From positions 1 through 25,621 of the forward strand of contig JAHBAO020000259.1 in the NCBI GenBank assembly GCA_018500065.2: a stretch of DNA of 25,621 nt, written 5' to 3'. The DNA is from Octadecabacter sp. Lineage in GTDB: Bacteria; Pseudomonadota; Alphaproteobacteria; Rhodobacterales; Rhodobacteraceae. The first letter of the stretch is position 1, and every line of letters begins with the position of its first letter. Below the pieces are notes generated by a model that made no database searches, was not told the DNA's origin, and saw nothing but the letters and a program-made list of their open reading frames with translations. The translations under genes and the position numbers were made by a program. Of the stretch, positions 1 through 7,240 are shown piece after piece.

Positions 1-879
1 GCAGGTGGCGGCCATGCGCCCGACATCATTAAAATCTGTGGCGAAGACCACGTGTTGCCATCCTCGACGAACCCGACACGGCCTTTCACGGTTAACACGC
101 TGGAAGAACATCTCGACATGCTGATGGTCTGCCACCACCTCGACAAATCCATCCCCGAAGATGTGGCCTTCGCCGAAAGCCGCATCCGCCGCGAAACTAT
201 TGCAGCCGAAGACATCCTGCACGATATGGGCGCGTTCTCGATCATCGCCTCAGACAGTCAGGCGATGGGACGTGTGGGCGAAGTTTTGATCCGCACATGG
301 CAAACCGCCGACAAGATGAAAAAACAACGGGGGCGATTGGCGGAAGAAACAGGTGACAACGACAATTTCCGCGTGCGCCGCTACATCGCTAAATACACGA
401 TCAATCCCGCCATCGCCCACGGGATCAGCCATGAAATAGGCTCGATTGCTGAAGGCAAACGCGCCGATCTTGTGCTTTGGGACCCTGCGTTTTTTGGCGT
501 GAAGCCCGAAATGGTGCTTATGGCAGGCACAATCGTTATGGCGCAGATGGGTGATCCGAATGCGTCTATCCCGACGCCGCAACCCGTCTATTCACGCCCT
601 ATGTTCGGGGCGTTTGGCCGCTCGGTCGAACACTCGGCGGTCACGTTTGTTAGCGAAGCTGCGCAAGCCGCAAACATCGGTGCGTCTCTTGGATTGGCCA
701 AGCAGACGGTTGCGGTGAACAACACACGCCATATCGGCAAAAAAGACCTCATGCTAAATGACGCGACCCCCGTGATGGAGGTGAATCCCGAAACCTACGA
801 AGTGCGTGCGGACGGTGAACTGCTGACATGCGACCCCGCCGAAGTCCTGCCGATGGCGCAACGCTACTTCATGTTCTGA
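1..879 (+). CDS. ureC: Urease subunit alpha, C-terminal half (partial, 5' end outside window)
   Basis: Catalytic subunit of the nickel enzyme urease, which hydrolyses urea to ammonia and carbamate in the cytoplasm. The reading frame is open from base 1, so the start lies upstream; the visible 292 residues are about half of the roughly 570 usual for UreC. Recognisable active-site segments are GGGHAPD at fragment residues 2-8 (a nickel-ligand histidine in the family), MVCHH near 42-46 (the mobile-flap Cys and His) and SDSQAMG near 84-90 (a nickel-ligand Asp). The frame is intact to a TGA at 877-879, and ureE follows after 10 bases. The order ureC-E-F-G is the standard alphaproteobacterial one, so ureD/A/B probably lie upstream. 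Family assignment is very secure. Confidence 0.97.
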   Translation, partial: AGGGHAPDIIKICGEDHVLPSSTNPTRPFTVNTLEEHLDMLMVCHHLDKSIPEDVAFAESRIRRETIAAEDILHDMGAFSIIASDSQAMGRVGEVLIRTWQTADKMKKQRGRLAEETGDNDNFRVRRYIAKYTINPAIAHGISHEIGSIAEGKRADLVLWDPAFFGVKPEMVLMAGTIVMAQMGDPNASIPTPQPVYSRPMFGAFGRSVEHSAVTFVSEAAQAANIGASLGLAKQTVAVNNTRHIGKKDLMLNDATPVMEVNPETYEVRADGELLTCDPAEVLPMAQRYFMF

Positions 880-889
880 GGAAAGACAG

Positions 890-1333
890 ATGGACCTCCC
901 AGTTGCCCGAACAGTCATCCATCGCCACGATTATCATGGCGCGGATAAAGTGACGCTGACCTATGACGACAGGTTCTTGCGCCGCAAAGTCTTAACAACA
1001 GAACGCGGCAGCCAGTTCCTTGTCGATCTAGAACATACCACGTCGCTGAACAGTGGCGATTGGTTTGAACTGGAAGACGGCAAGCTGATCGAAGTCGTCC
1101 CCGCGACTGAAGCCTTGCTGGAAGTCACAGGGGATTTGGCCAAGCTTGCGTGGCACATTGGCAACCGCCACACGCCATGCCAGATCGAACCGGATCGCTT
1201 GTTGATCCAACACGACCATGTGCTGCACGACATGCTGACCAAACTGGGCGCGACCTTGCGCGACGTAACTGAACCTTTCACCCCTGAAGGCGGTGCATAT
1301 GGCGTTGGGCGGACGCATGGTCACAGCCACTAG
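890..1333 (+). CDS. ureE: Urease accessory protein UreE (nickel metallochaperone)
   Basis: UreE delivers nickel to the urease apoprotein/UreDFG complex. The product is 147 residues, a normal length. The family features seen are the central WHIGNRHTPCQI segment (about 91-102) and IQHDHVLHDML (about 109-119), whose histidine corresponds to the conserved metal-binding His of UreE. The C-terminus ends in a short His-rich tail, HGHSH, much shorter than the poly-His tail of the Klebsiella protein. The ATG at 890 is preceded by a good Shine-Dalgarno (GAGGAAAG) that overlaps the ureC stop. The 3' end overlaps the start of ureF, which points to translational coupling in the ure operon. Confidence 0.95.
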   Translation: MDLPVARTVIHRHDYHGADKVTLTYDDRFLRRKVLTTERGSQFLVDLEHTTSLNSGDWFELEDGKLIEVVPATEALLEVTGDLAKLAWHIGNRHTPCQIEPDRLLIQHDHVLHDMLTKLGATLRDVTEPFTPEGGAYGVGRTHGHSH

Positions 1334-1970
1334 CGCACAGACCTTGACGCTGACGCAGTGGTTGTCGCCCGCCTATCCCATCGGCGCGTTCGCCTACTCG
1401 CACGGGCTTGAGGCGGCCACGGATCAGGGTTGGGTTGCGGACGCGGATAGCCTTCAAGCTTGGCTAATCGTTGCCTTGGAACAGGGTGCGGGACGATCGG
1501 ACGCTTTGTTGATCGCCGCCGCGTATCACGCAAAAAACCCCCATGACGTACGCGCGATCGACGATACCGCGCGCGCCTTTGCGATCAGTAAAGAACGCCG
1601 CCTTGAAAGCGAGCAACAAGGTGCGAGTTTCGCAAAGATCACTGACAGCATTTGGGGTGGCGACCTCGCGGGGCTCACTTATCCGGTTGCCCTCGGCGTG
1701 GCGGCGCGGCGGGCTGACCTGCCCCTTGATCTGACGCAATCGCTCTATTTGCAGGCGTTCCTGTCAAACCTTGTCGCAGCAGGCCAACGCCTCGCTCCGA
1801 TTGGGCAAACGGCAGGACAAGCAATCCTTAACAGGCTATCAACCCGCCTGCCCGCGCTTGCCGATGCCACCGCGCATGGCGACCTGAGCCAGCTTACCTC
1901 TACAGCCTTCCTTGGCGATATCGCCTCTATGAAACACGAAACCCAATACGCAAGGATTTTTCGCACATGA
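1299..1970 (+). CDS. ureF: Urease accessory protein UreF
   Basis: UreF works with UreD and UreG in the GTP-dependent nickel-insertion complex. The N-terminal region has the family signature LSPAYPIGAFAYSHGLE and the C-terminus has DIASMKHETQYARIFR, both diagnostic. Three in-frame starts exist: GTG 1293, ATG 1299 and ATG 1317. I chose 1299 (223 residues) because GAAGG sits 8 bases upstream. By comparison with UreF proteins that begin shortly before LTLTQWLSP, 1317 (217 residues) is a serious alternative. The gene overlaps the end of ureE, and its stop codon shares an ATGA with the ureG start at 1967, typical of a coupled operon. Confidence 0.94.
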   Translation: MALGGRMVTATSAQTLTLTQWLSPAYPIGAFAYSHGLEAATDQGWVADADSLQAWLIVALEQGAGRSDALLIAAAYHAKNPHDVRAIDDTARAFAISKERRLESEQQGASFAKITDSIWGGDLAGLTYPVALGVAARRADLPLDLTQSLYLQAFLSNLVAAGQRLAPIGQTAGQAILNRLSTRLPALADATAHGDLSQLTSTAFLGDIASMKHETQYARIFRT

Positions 1971-2581
1971 ACAGCCCCAACGGACCCCTTCGTATCGGGA
2001 TCGGCGGCCCAGTTGGGGCCGGCAAAACAACCCTGACAGCCGCATTGTCCGAGCGCCTGCGCGACCACCACTCAATCGGTGTCATCACCAATGATATTTA
2101 CACGCAAGAAGACGCCGAAGCGCTGGTGCGCATGCAAGTTCTGCCATCAGATCGGATCATTGGCGTTGAAACCGGTGGTTGCCCCCATACCGCCATTCGC
2201 GAAGACGCGTCCATCAACCTTGCGGCCGTTGCCGAAATGACCGCGCGCCACCCAGATGTGGAAATCGTGCTGATCGAAAGTGGCGGCGACAATCTGTCCG
2301 CGACGTTCAGCCCCGAACTGGCCGACCTGACCATCTATGTCATCGACGTGGCCGCGGGCGAGGAAATCCCGCGAAAAGGCGGGCCTGCGGTGACACGATC
2401 AGATATCCTCGTGATCAATAAAACAGACTTGGCCCCCTACGTTGGCGCGCGCCTAGAGGTGATGGAGCGCGACTCAGCGCGGGTGCGCCCGAACCTGCCG
2501 ACGCTGTTCACAAACCTGAAACTGCGCGAAGGCGTGGACGAAATCTGGCAGCATATCCGCACAATTGGCGGCGTTGGATAG
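1967..2581 (+). CDS. ureG: Urease accessory GTPase UreG
   Basis: UreG is the SIMIBI-class GTPase that powers nickel transfer during urease maturation. In the 204 residues one sees the P-loop GPVGAGKT (14-21), the nickel/zinc-binding CPH motif (72-74) within GVETGGCPHTAIRED, the IESGGDNLSATFSPELAD segment (about 103-120), and the base-specificity motif NKTD (151-154). Length is normal. It starts inside an ATGA overlap with ureF and is the last visible ure gene. Its TAG stop lies 10 bases from the convergent stop of the DUF2059-type gene, and both stops sit in one small inverted repeat (2579-2594). Confidence 0.97.
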   Translation: MNSPNGPLRIGIGGPVGAGKTTLTAALSERLRDHHSIGVITNDIYTQEDAEALVRMQVLPSDRIIGVETGGCPHTAIREDASINLAAVAEMTARHPDVEIVLIESGGDNLSATFSPELADLTIYVIDVAAGEEIPRKGGPAVTRSDILVINKTDLAPYVGARLEVMERDSARVRPNLPTLFTNLKLREGVDEIWQHIRTIGGVG

Positions 2582-2591
2582 GCAAGAAAGC

Positions 2592-3413
2592 CTACAACTC
2601 CTGCATGGTCATTTCTGTCGCCGCAGCGCGCCCCAATGAGCGGCTGATGCCCGTAAACAAGCGGTCAAAGCTGACAAACATCGTCCGGTTGATCACCCCG
2701 CCCGCATCGGTTTGTGAAAATGCAATGTAAGCCTGCACGTCATCGTCATTGAGCGGTTGATACGCCATAAACAGGAACGAATTGATCCATTCTGTCGTGC
2801 TGACCCTGATCTCGGCTTCTTGGCTCCAGACATCCGTCAGGATTTGGTCTTCGCTCAACGCCCCACCGAACGCACCGCCGTCCAGCAGTCCCGCGTAAAA
2901 CGCGAGATTGGAGTTGAGGGCGCCTTCAACATTGGTTTCAATAAGATTGTTGGCCTCAACGAACTCAACCACCATCATCATGCGTGGGTTTTCATCAGCA
3001 AGCGCGATGACGGCCGCATCTTTGGACGCCTCTTCAACCGCGTCATCGAGCAACGCACGCCGCGCGCTGACCTCAAGCCCGATAATCGTTTGCCCCTGAT
3101 CAGAGCCGAAGAATTCAAGGATAGGTGTCAGATCTTCGCCTTCTAACGACGCCTCAAAATCTTCGCGCACCATGCCTTCCATGACCTCAAAGTCATAGAT
3201 GCGTTCCACAGTTGCGGCCCATTCCGCCGTCGGTGGCCCTGCAAAAAGGTCTTGCCCGATTGTGTCGCCGTGACTGACACCCTCCTCGCGCATGATTTCA
3301 ATAATATCCGGCAACATAAGCAGGTCGAACAGTGCGTCCGTGTGGCTTTGTTGTGCTAAAGCGGGCATGGCGAAAGTAATGGCTGTCGCTAGGGACGCGA
3401 AACGCATGAACAT
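2592..3413 (-). CDS. Exported DUF2059-type protein of unknown function
   Basis: The product is 273 residues when started at ATG 3413. That start has AAAGAGG a few bases upstream and opens directly into a Sec signal peptide (MFMRFASLATAITFAMPALAQ), so a longer upstream reading is unlikely. ATG 3407 is an alternative two codons later. The mature part is acidic and predicted helical, with a segment near the end containing YIAFSQTDAGGVINRTMFVSFDR, like the repeated short helices of DUF2059 proteins. Two regions of this kind are visible (around EFFGSDQGQTI and AFSQTDAGG), suggesting a duplicated fold. It is probably periplasmic. No catalytic motif is seen, and the neighbours (urease, a tRNA) do not point to a role. 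The family label is from memory and moderately sure. Confidence 0.75.
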   Translation of the reverse strand: MFMRFASLATAITFAMPALAQQSHTDALFDLLMLPDIIEIMREEGVSHGDTIGQDLFAGPPTAEWAATVERIYDFEVMEGMVREDFEASLEGEDLTPILEFFGSDQGQTIIGLEVSARRALLDDAVEEASKDAAVIALADENPRMMMVVEFVEANNLIETNVEGALNSNLAFYAGLLDGGAFGGALSEDQILTDVWSQEAEIRVSTTEWINSFLFMAYQPLNDDDVQAYIAFSQTDAGGVINRTMFVSFDRLFTGISRSLGRAAATEMTMQEL

Positions 3414-3511
3414 ATTGGGCCTCTTTTCTGCTCTTACCTTAGGAATAGGTGCGCGGCGCGGCATTTCCAAGGGTGGTTCGCCGTGGTGCACGCGATTGTC
3501 AGCAAAAGCCC

Positions 3512-3540
3512 TTGCGCGGCGCCCCTCACGCGCCTATCAG
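3512..3540 (+). promoter_or_regulatory. Possible promoter of tRNA-Ser
   Basis: TTGCGC (3512-3517) and TATCAG (3535-3540) are separated by 17 bases and would start transcription about 13 bases before the tRNA. The match to the sigma-70-type consensus is only partial (TTG in the -35, TAT.A in the -10). The rest of the 3414-3559 gap shows nothing else clear. Confidence 0.25.
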
Positions 3541-3559
3541 ACCCGCGATCAATCGACAC

Positions 3560-3647
3560 GGAGAGGTGGCGGAGTGGTCGAACGTGGCGGTCTCGAAAAC
3601 CGTTGAGCCTAACGGTTCCCAGGGTTCGAATCCCTGTCTCTCCGCCA
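3560..3647 (+). tRNA. tRNA-Ser (anticodon CGA)
   Basis: An 88-nt class II tRNA. The acceptor stem GGAGAGG (3560-3566) pairs with TCTCTCC (3637-3643), followed by discriminator G and an encoded CCA (3645-3647). The anticodon stem GCGGT/ACCGT (3587-3591/3599-3603) encloses the seven-base loop CTCGAAA, with anticodon CGA at 3594-3596, reading UCG codons. A long variable arm (GAGCCTAACGGTT region) is present as expected for serine, and the T arm carries GGTTCGAATCC. It is a stand-alone gene between a divergent coding gene and the FNR-box promoter. Confidence 0.97.
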
Positions 3648-3654
3648 GTTTTCA

Positions 3655-3699
3655 CGTTTTCAGTCTTAATTTCGGACAATCTGAGTGAATCTGAAAACG
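3655..3699. repeat. Perfect 9-bp inverted repeat just after the tRNA
   Basis: CGTTTTCAG (3655-3663) is repeated inverted as CTGAAAACG (3691-3699), separated by 27 bases. It begins 8 bases after the tRNA CCA and ends 3 bases before the FNR-type box. It could act as a loose tRNA terminator or as a binding site. There is no long T run directly after it, so an intrinsic terminator is not convincing. Confidence 0.5.
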
Positions 3700-3701
3700 A
3701 T

Positions 3702-3715
3702 TTGATTTACATCAA
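3702..3715 (+). promoter_or_regulatory. FNR/FnrL-type binding site upstream of the SQR-like gene
   Basis: TTGAT-TTAC-ATCAA is a perfect match to the FNR consensus TTGAT-N4-ATCAA used by FnrL in Rhodobacterales, within an even larger palindrome ATTTGA...TCAAAT. Its centre (3708.5) lies 59 bases before the ATG of the flavoprotein gene and exactly at -41.5 relative to the start site implied by the -10 element at 3738-3743. That is the class II activator position. It predicts induction at low oxygen. Confidence 0.8.
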
Positions 3716-3737
3716 ATCTCATTTTTTGAATATGAGT

Positions 3738-3743
3738 TAATAT
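3738..3743 (+). promoter_or_regulatory. Predicted -10 element of the FNR-dependent promoter
   Basis: TAATAT is a five-of-six match to TATAAT-like -10 sequences when small shifts are allowed. It would place the transcription start near 3750, giving a leader of about 18 bases containing the Shine-Dalgarno AGGGG. No good -35 is needed, because the FNR box occupies that place, as in class II promoters. The assignment depends on the spacing argument. Confidence 0.55.
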
Positions 3744-3767
3744 CGATCCCAAATTATAGGGGTCGTC

Positions 3768-5081
3768 ATGAGCACAAATAAATTTGATATCAACCGCCGC
3801 GCGTTTTTGGCTGTGGCAGCAGGTGGGGCTGCACTTGCATCCGTCACACCAAGTACCGCGCAGCCCGTCGCCACCAATGCTAAAATTGTCATCATCGGCG
3901 CAGGGGCTGGCGGCACGGCCTTGGCCAACCGACTGGTGAAACGACTTGAGGGCGCTGAGATCACGATCATCGACCCACGCCCGCAGCACCTTTATCAACC
4001 GGGTTTGTCACTGGTGGCCGCTGGGCTGAAGCCCGCCGACTATGTGACCTCGCAAACAACCGACTGGCTGCCCTCAGGCGTAACACTCATCGCCGAAAAA
4101 GCCGCTGCCATCGACCCCGAGGCAAAGACCGTTTCAACCGATCACGGTGAAACCCTGACTTATGATTATCTTGTGGTCGCCCCCGGTCTGGTGCTGGATC
4201 ACGACGCGATTGACGGCTTTGACCTTGATATGGTCGGCACCAACGGCATCGGCGCGCTTTACGCGGGTCCACAATACGCCGCAAAAACATGGGAGGCTGC
4301 GGGCAAGTTCACCGAGGACGGAGGCATAGGCCTGTTTACGCGCCCCGCAACCGAAATGAAGTGCGCCGGTGCGCCGCTGAAACACACCTTCCTGATTGAT
4401 GACATCGCGCGGCGTGCCGACAATCGTGGCAACATGGACATTACTTATGCGGCCCCGCAAGGATCGCTATTTGGGGTGCCAATCGTCGCCGAAAAGGTGC
4501 GCATGTTGTTCGCGGACCGCGGCATAAACACCGCGATGCAACACACGTTGAAATCCATCGAACCCGGTCAGAAAACGGCGACGTTTGCCGACAAGGACGG
4601 TTTCAATGTAGAAATGGCGTACGACTACATCCACGTCATCCCACCGCAGCGCGCGCCTGACGTGATCTGGGAGTCCGGCCTATCATGGGCGGACAAATGG
4701 ACGGATCAGGGCTGGGTTGAATGCGACATTTATACCCTGCAACACCTGCGTTACGATAGCATCTGGGCGCTTGGTGATGTGGCAGGCGTGCCAAAGGGTA
4801 AAACCGCGGCCTCCGTTAAATGGCAGGTGCCTGTCGTCGAAGACGGTATTGTCAGCGCCATTCAAGGAAATGACCCGACAGAAACCTACAACGGCTACAC
4901 CTCTTGTCCGATGATCACACGGATCGGCCGCGCGATGCTGGTCGAGTTTGACTACAACAACGACCTTACACCGTCCTTCCCGGGTATCATCGCGCCGCTG
5001 GAAGAGTTGTGGATTTCTTGGTTGATGAAAGAGGTCGCCCTGAAAGCAACCTATAACGCTATGCTGCGCGGCCGCGCCTGA
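3768..5081 (+). CDS. Tat-exported sulfide:quinone oxidoreductase-like FAD protein
   Basis: A 437-residue flavoprotein of the SQR/flavocytochrome c sulfide dehydrogenase family. It begins with a twin-arginine signal (NRRAFLAVAAGGAALASV, residues 9-26), so it should act outside the cytoplasmic membrane. The FAD site is VIIGAGAGGTALA (41-53), with a second FAD contact at IWALGDVAG (332-340). Two cysteines sit where the redox-active pair of type II SQRs lies: MKCAGAPLK (Cys199) and YTSCPMIT (Cys380). A KTAASVKWQVPVV segment and an amphipathic C-terminal end (ELWISWLMKEVALKATYNAMLRG) resemble SQR membrane anchors. It could oxidise sulfide or another low-potential thiol or persulfide and reduce quinone or a cytochrome; the substrate is inferred, not shown. 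It is followed after 12 bases by a small membrane protein and preceded by an FNR-type promoter. Confidence 0.85.
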   Translation: MSTNKFDINRRAFLAVAAGGAALASVTPSTAQPVATNAKIVIIGAGAGGTALANRLVKRLEGAEITIIDPRPQHLYQPGLSLVAAGLKPADYVTSQTTDWLPSGVTLIAEKAAAIDPEAKTVSTDHGETLTYDYLVVAPGLVLDHDAIDGFDLDMVGTNGIGALYAGPQYAAKTWEAAGKFTEDGGIGLFTRPATEMKCAGAPLKHTFLIDDIARRADNRGNMDITYAAPQGSLFGVPIVAEKVRMLFADRGINTAMQHTLKSIEPGQKTATFADKDGFNVEMAYDYIHVIPPQRAPDVIWESGLSWADKWTDQGWVECDIYTLQHLRYDSIWALGDVAGVPKGKTAASVKWQVPVVEDGIVSAIQGNDPTETYNGYTSCPMITRIGRAMLVEFDYNNDLTPSFPGIIAPLEELWISWLMKEVALKATYNAMLRGRA

Positions 5082-5093
5082 AGGAGCTTGAAC

Positions 5094-5444
5094 ATGAAAG
5101 ATATGACATTCTCTACCCTGCTCGCTGTTTTCGAAGAAATTTTCGGACGCGGGTTGTTTTGGGGCATGGTCGTGATCGCGGCTGTCGTGACGCTGGCCTA
5201 TCTTTTTGTCCTGGTGCGTGACCGTGCCGTCAGCTGGCACAAATTCCTCTGGGCGCAATTGTCCATGCCAGTTGGCGCAGTGTTTGCAGTTTGGTTCTTG
5301 CTAGCGATGACCCACTCACAGCTGCGCGATATGGGCGGACCTATTGATCTGATCGTGCTTTTTATGGTTGCCGCAGGCGGGGCCGTGGGCATGGCGATCT
5401 TAGTCTATACGGGTCAATCCCTGCTGCGTGGCGGCGAAGACTAG
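5094..5444 (+). CDS. Small three-helix membrane protein (DUF5368-type)
   Basis: The product is 116 residues from ATG 5094, chosen because AAGGAG (5081-5086) lies 7 bases upstream; a TTG at 5088 is too close to that site. Three membrane segments are visible: about residues 19-41 (GLFWGMVVIAAVVTLAYLFVLV), 54-75 (LSMPVGAVFAVWFLLAMTHS) and 83-106 (IDLIVLFMVAAGGAVGMAILV). A positively charged loop (RDRAVSWHK) follows helix 1. I recall this as the DUF5368 family, though I am not certain. The ribosome site overlaps the stop of the SQR-like gene, so the two are surely co-transcribed. It may anchor the exported flavoprotein or pass its electrons to the membrane, but no haem or metal ligands are evident. 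Confidence 0.8.
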   Translation: MKDMTFSTLLAVFEEIFGRGLFWGMVVIAAVVTLAYLFVLVRDRAVSWHKFLWAQLSMPVGAVFAVWFLLAMTHSQLRDMGGPIDLIVLFMVAAGGAVGMAILVYTGQSLLRGGED

Positions 5445-5558
5445 CGCCCCATTCTCGTCCGAAATGACCGCTTGTTCGCCCCATTCCGGTTGAATTCCGG
5501 CCATTAACTCTGTGCACAGTCATCCTCAGTAACCAGTATTGATAACGGAGAATGAACA

Positions 5559-5756
5559 ATGCACTTTACGAGTAACTCAGCGACCATCGTGTCCGAAGTC
5601 CGCACATTTGTCATGGAAGAGCGCAAGAATTGCGTTTCCGATCGTGAATGGAAATTTCGCCTGCGTGGCTATGGCTATGACGTGCGCGAAACAAACCGCG
5701 GCACCGTTTTGGCGACCCTGCCCCAAGGCGTAGAAATCTGCACGCTGGACGCCTAG
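5559..5756 (+). CDS. Small hypothetical protein, 65 residues
   Basis: I do not recognise a named family. The start at ATG 5559 is supported by GGAG 8 bases upstream, and the composition is protein-like: a charged, soluble, probably mixed alpha/beta small protein with a basic middle (REWKFRLRGYGYDVRE) and a hydrophobic C-terminal strand (TVLATLPQGVEICTLD). It contains one cysteine near residue 25 and one near the end. The 114-base gap before it contains the 10-bp palindrome CTGTGCACAG (5510-5519), which could be a control site. Its TAG stop overlaps the TAG stop of the convergent glpK within the tetranucleotide CTAG. It is probably a real, lineage-specific gene. Confidence 0.65.
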   Translation: MHFTSNSATIVSEVRTFVMEERKNCVSDREWKFRLRGYGYDVRETNRGTVLATLPQGVEICTLDA

Positions 5757-7240
5757 GTTTTCGTGCGGCGAATGGCGTCTTTCCAGCCTGCAAAACGGCG
5801 ATCTTTTTCGGTCGCTGACATTGTCGGCGTGAATTGACGTTCCAACGCCCAAGTCGCCGCGAATTCGTCTTGCGTCGGGTACACCCCTGCCCGCATTCCG
5901 GCAAGCCAAGCCGCGCCGAGCGCCGTGGTTTCGAGCACCTTTGGGCGATCAACGGGTGCGCCGATGATGTCGGCCAAGAATTGCATCGCCCAGTCGGACG
6001 CGGACATGCCACCGTCAACCCGAAGGGTTGCAGGATCAGTTCCACGAAGCGTGCCCTTTTCAGCACCAGACCAATCCGCATGCATCGCTTCTAGTAAATC
6101 ACGGGTTTGAAAGCCGACGCTTTCCAAGGCCGCGCGTGCAAATTCCGCGGGCCCCGCATTGCGTGTCAGCCCGAAAATCGCACCGCGTGCCTCGGCGTCC
6201 CAATACGGCGCACCAAGCCCTGTGAACGCAGGTACCAAATACAACTCAACCGATGGATCGGCCTGTTCGGCCAGCGCATGGGTGTCTCTGGCGTCTTTGA
6301 TGATCCCCAGTCCGTCGCGCAGCCATTGCACCACGGCCCCCGCGATAAAGATTGAGCCCTCCAGCGCATAAGTGGGCTTGCCGTCAAGTTGATAAGCGAT
6401 TGTGCCAAGCAAACGGTTCTGGCTTGTGACCAGTTCATCGCCTGTGTTCAGCAAGGCAAAACAGCCCGTGCCATAGGTGGATTTCAGCATTCCCGGTTCA
6501 AAGCACGCCTGCCCGATGGTCGCCGCCTGCTGGTCGCCCGCAACCCCAAGGATCGGTAATTCAGGGCCGAATATATCCGTCGTACCAAAATCCGCGGCGC
6601 AGTCCAGTACCTCTGGCAACATGGACATCGGGATGTTGAATCGCTTGCAGATCGTTTCGTCCCAAACCCCATCGCGGATGTTATAAAGCATCGTGCGCGC
6701 CGCGTTCGTGGCGTCTGTGACATGGCGTTTACCACCCGTCATGCGCCAGATCAGAAAGCTGTCGACGGTCCCGAACAACAACTTTCCCGAATCCGCCATT
6801 TCTTGCGCCCCTTCAACGGCTTGCAAGATGTACCTTACCTTGGTTGCGCTGAAATAAGGGTCGGCCAATAGCCCTGTGCGCTGGGTGATTTCCGCCTCAA
6901 ACCCTTCGGTTTTCAATTCATCACAAAACGCGGCCGTGCGACGGTCTTGCCAAACAATCGCGTTGTGAATTGGCTTGCCGGTTTCGCGGTTCCAAATGAT
7001 CGTGGTTTCGCGCTGGTTGGTGATGCCGATGGCAGCGATGTCGTCAGACGTGGCAACAACCTCGTTGCAGACCGACACAACGCTGTCCCAAATCTCCTCG
7101 ACATCATGTTCAACCCAACCCGATTGCGGATATATCTGGGTGAATTCTTGTTGGGCGACATGGGCAACGCCCATGTTCTCATCAAAAAGAATGGCACGGC
7201 TTGAGGTCGTGCCTTGGTCAATCGCAAGGATATAGGTCAT
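5753..7240 (-). CDS. glpK: Glycerol kinase
   Basis: ATP-dependent phosphorylation of glycerol to sn-glycerol 3-phosphate in the cytoplasm. The 495 residues match the usual length. The FGGY-kinase features seen are the phosphate-binding AIDQGTTSSRAI (6-17), ITNQRETT (73-80), the catalytic-base region GVAGDQQAA with Asp236, STYGTGCF (254-261), and a C-terminal ALGAAWLAG segment. The ATG at 7240 overlaps the stop of rlmE in an ATGA, so translation is coupled to that gene. No glycerol facilitator, dehydrogenase or GlpR is visible nearby, which is unusual for a glpK. The gene appears to be the last of a long minus-strand run that starts with aglE. Its stop overlaps the stop of the small convergent gene. 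Confidence 0.96.
   Translation of the reverse strand: MTYILAIDQGTTSSRAILFDENMGVAHVAQQEFTQIYPQSGWVEHDVEEIWDSVVSVCNEVVATSDDIAAIGITNQRETTIIWNRETGKPIHNAIVWQDRRTAAFCDELKTEGFEAEITQRTGLLADPYFSATKVRYILQAVEGAQEMADSGKLLFGTVDSFLIWRMTGGKRHVTDATNAARTMLYNIRDGVWDETICKRFNIPMSMLPEVLDCAADFGTTDIFGPELPILGVAGDQQAATIGQACFEPGMLKSTYGTGCFALLNTGDELVTSQNRLLGTIAYQLDGKPTYALEGSIFIAGAVVQWLRDGLGIIKDARDTHALAEQADPSVELYLVPAFTGLGAPYWDAEARGAIFGLTRNAGPAEFARAALESVGFQTRDLLEAMHADWSGAEKGTLRGTDPATLRVDGGMSASDWAMQFLADIIGAPVDRPKVLETTALGAAWLAGMRAGVYPTQDEFAATWALERQFTPTMSATEKDRRFAGWKDAIRRTKT

Noticed and set aside
3560..3647. tRNA-Ser as an integration site of a mobile element
   Set aside because: No integrase, no repeated copy of the tRNA 3' end and no change in gene character nearby.
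3434..3740. Several open frames over the tRNA region, one resembling peptides often mis-annotated from tRNA genes
   Set aside because: They overlap a complete tRNA-Ser and have no coding support.
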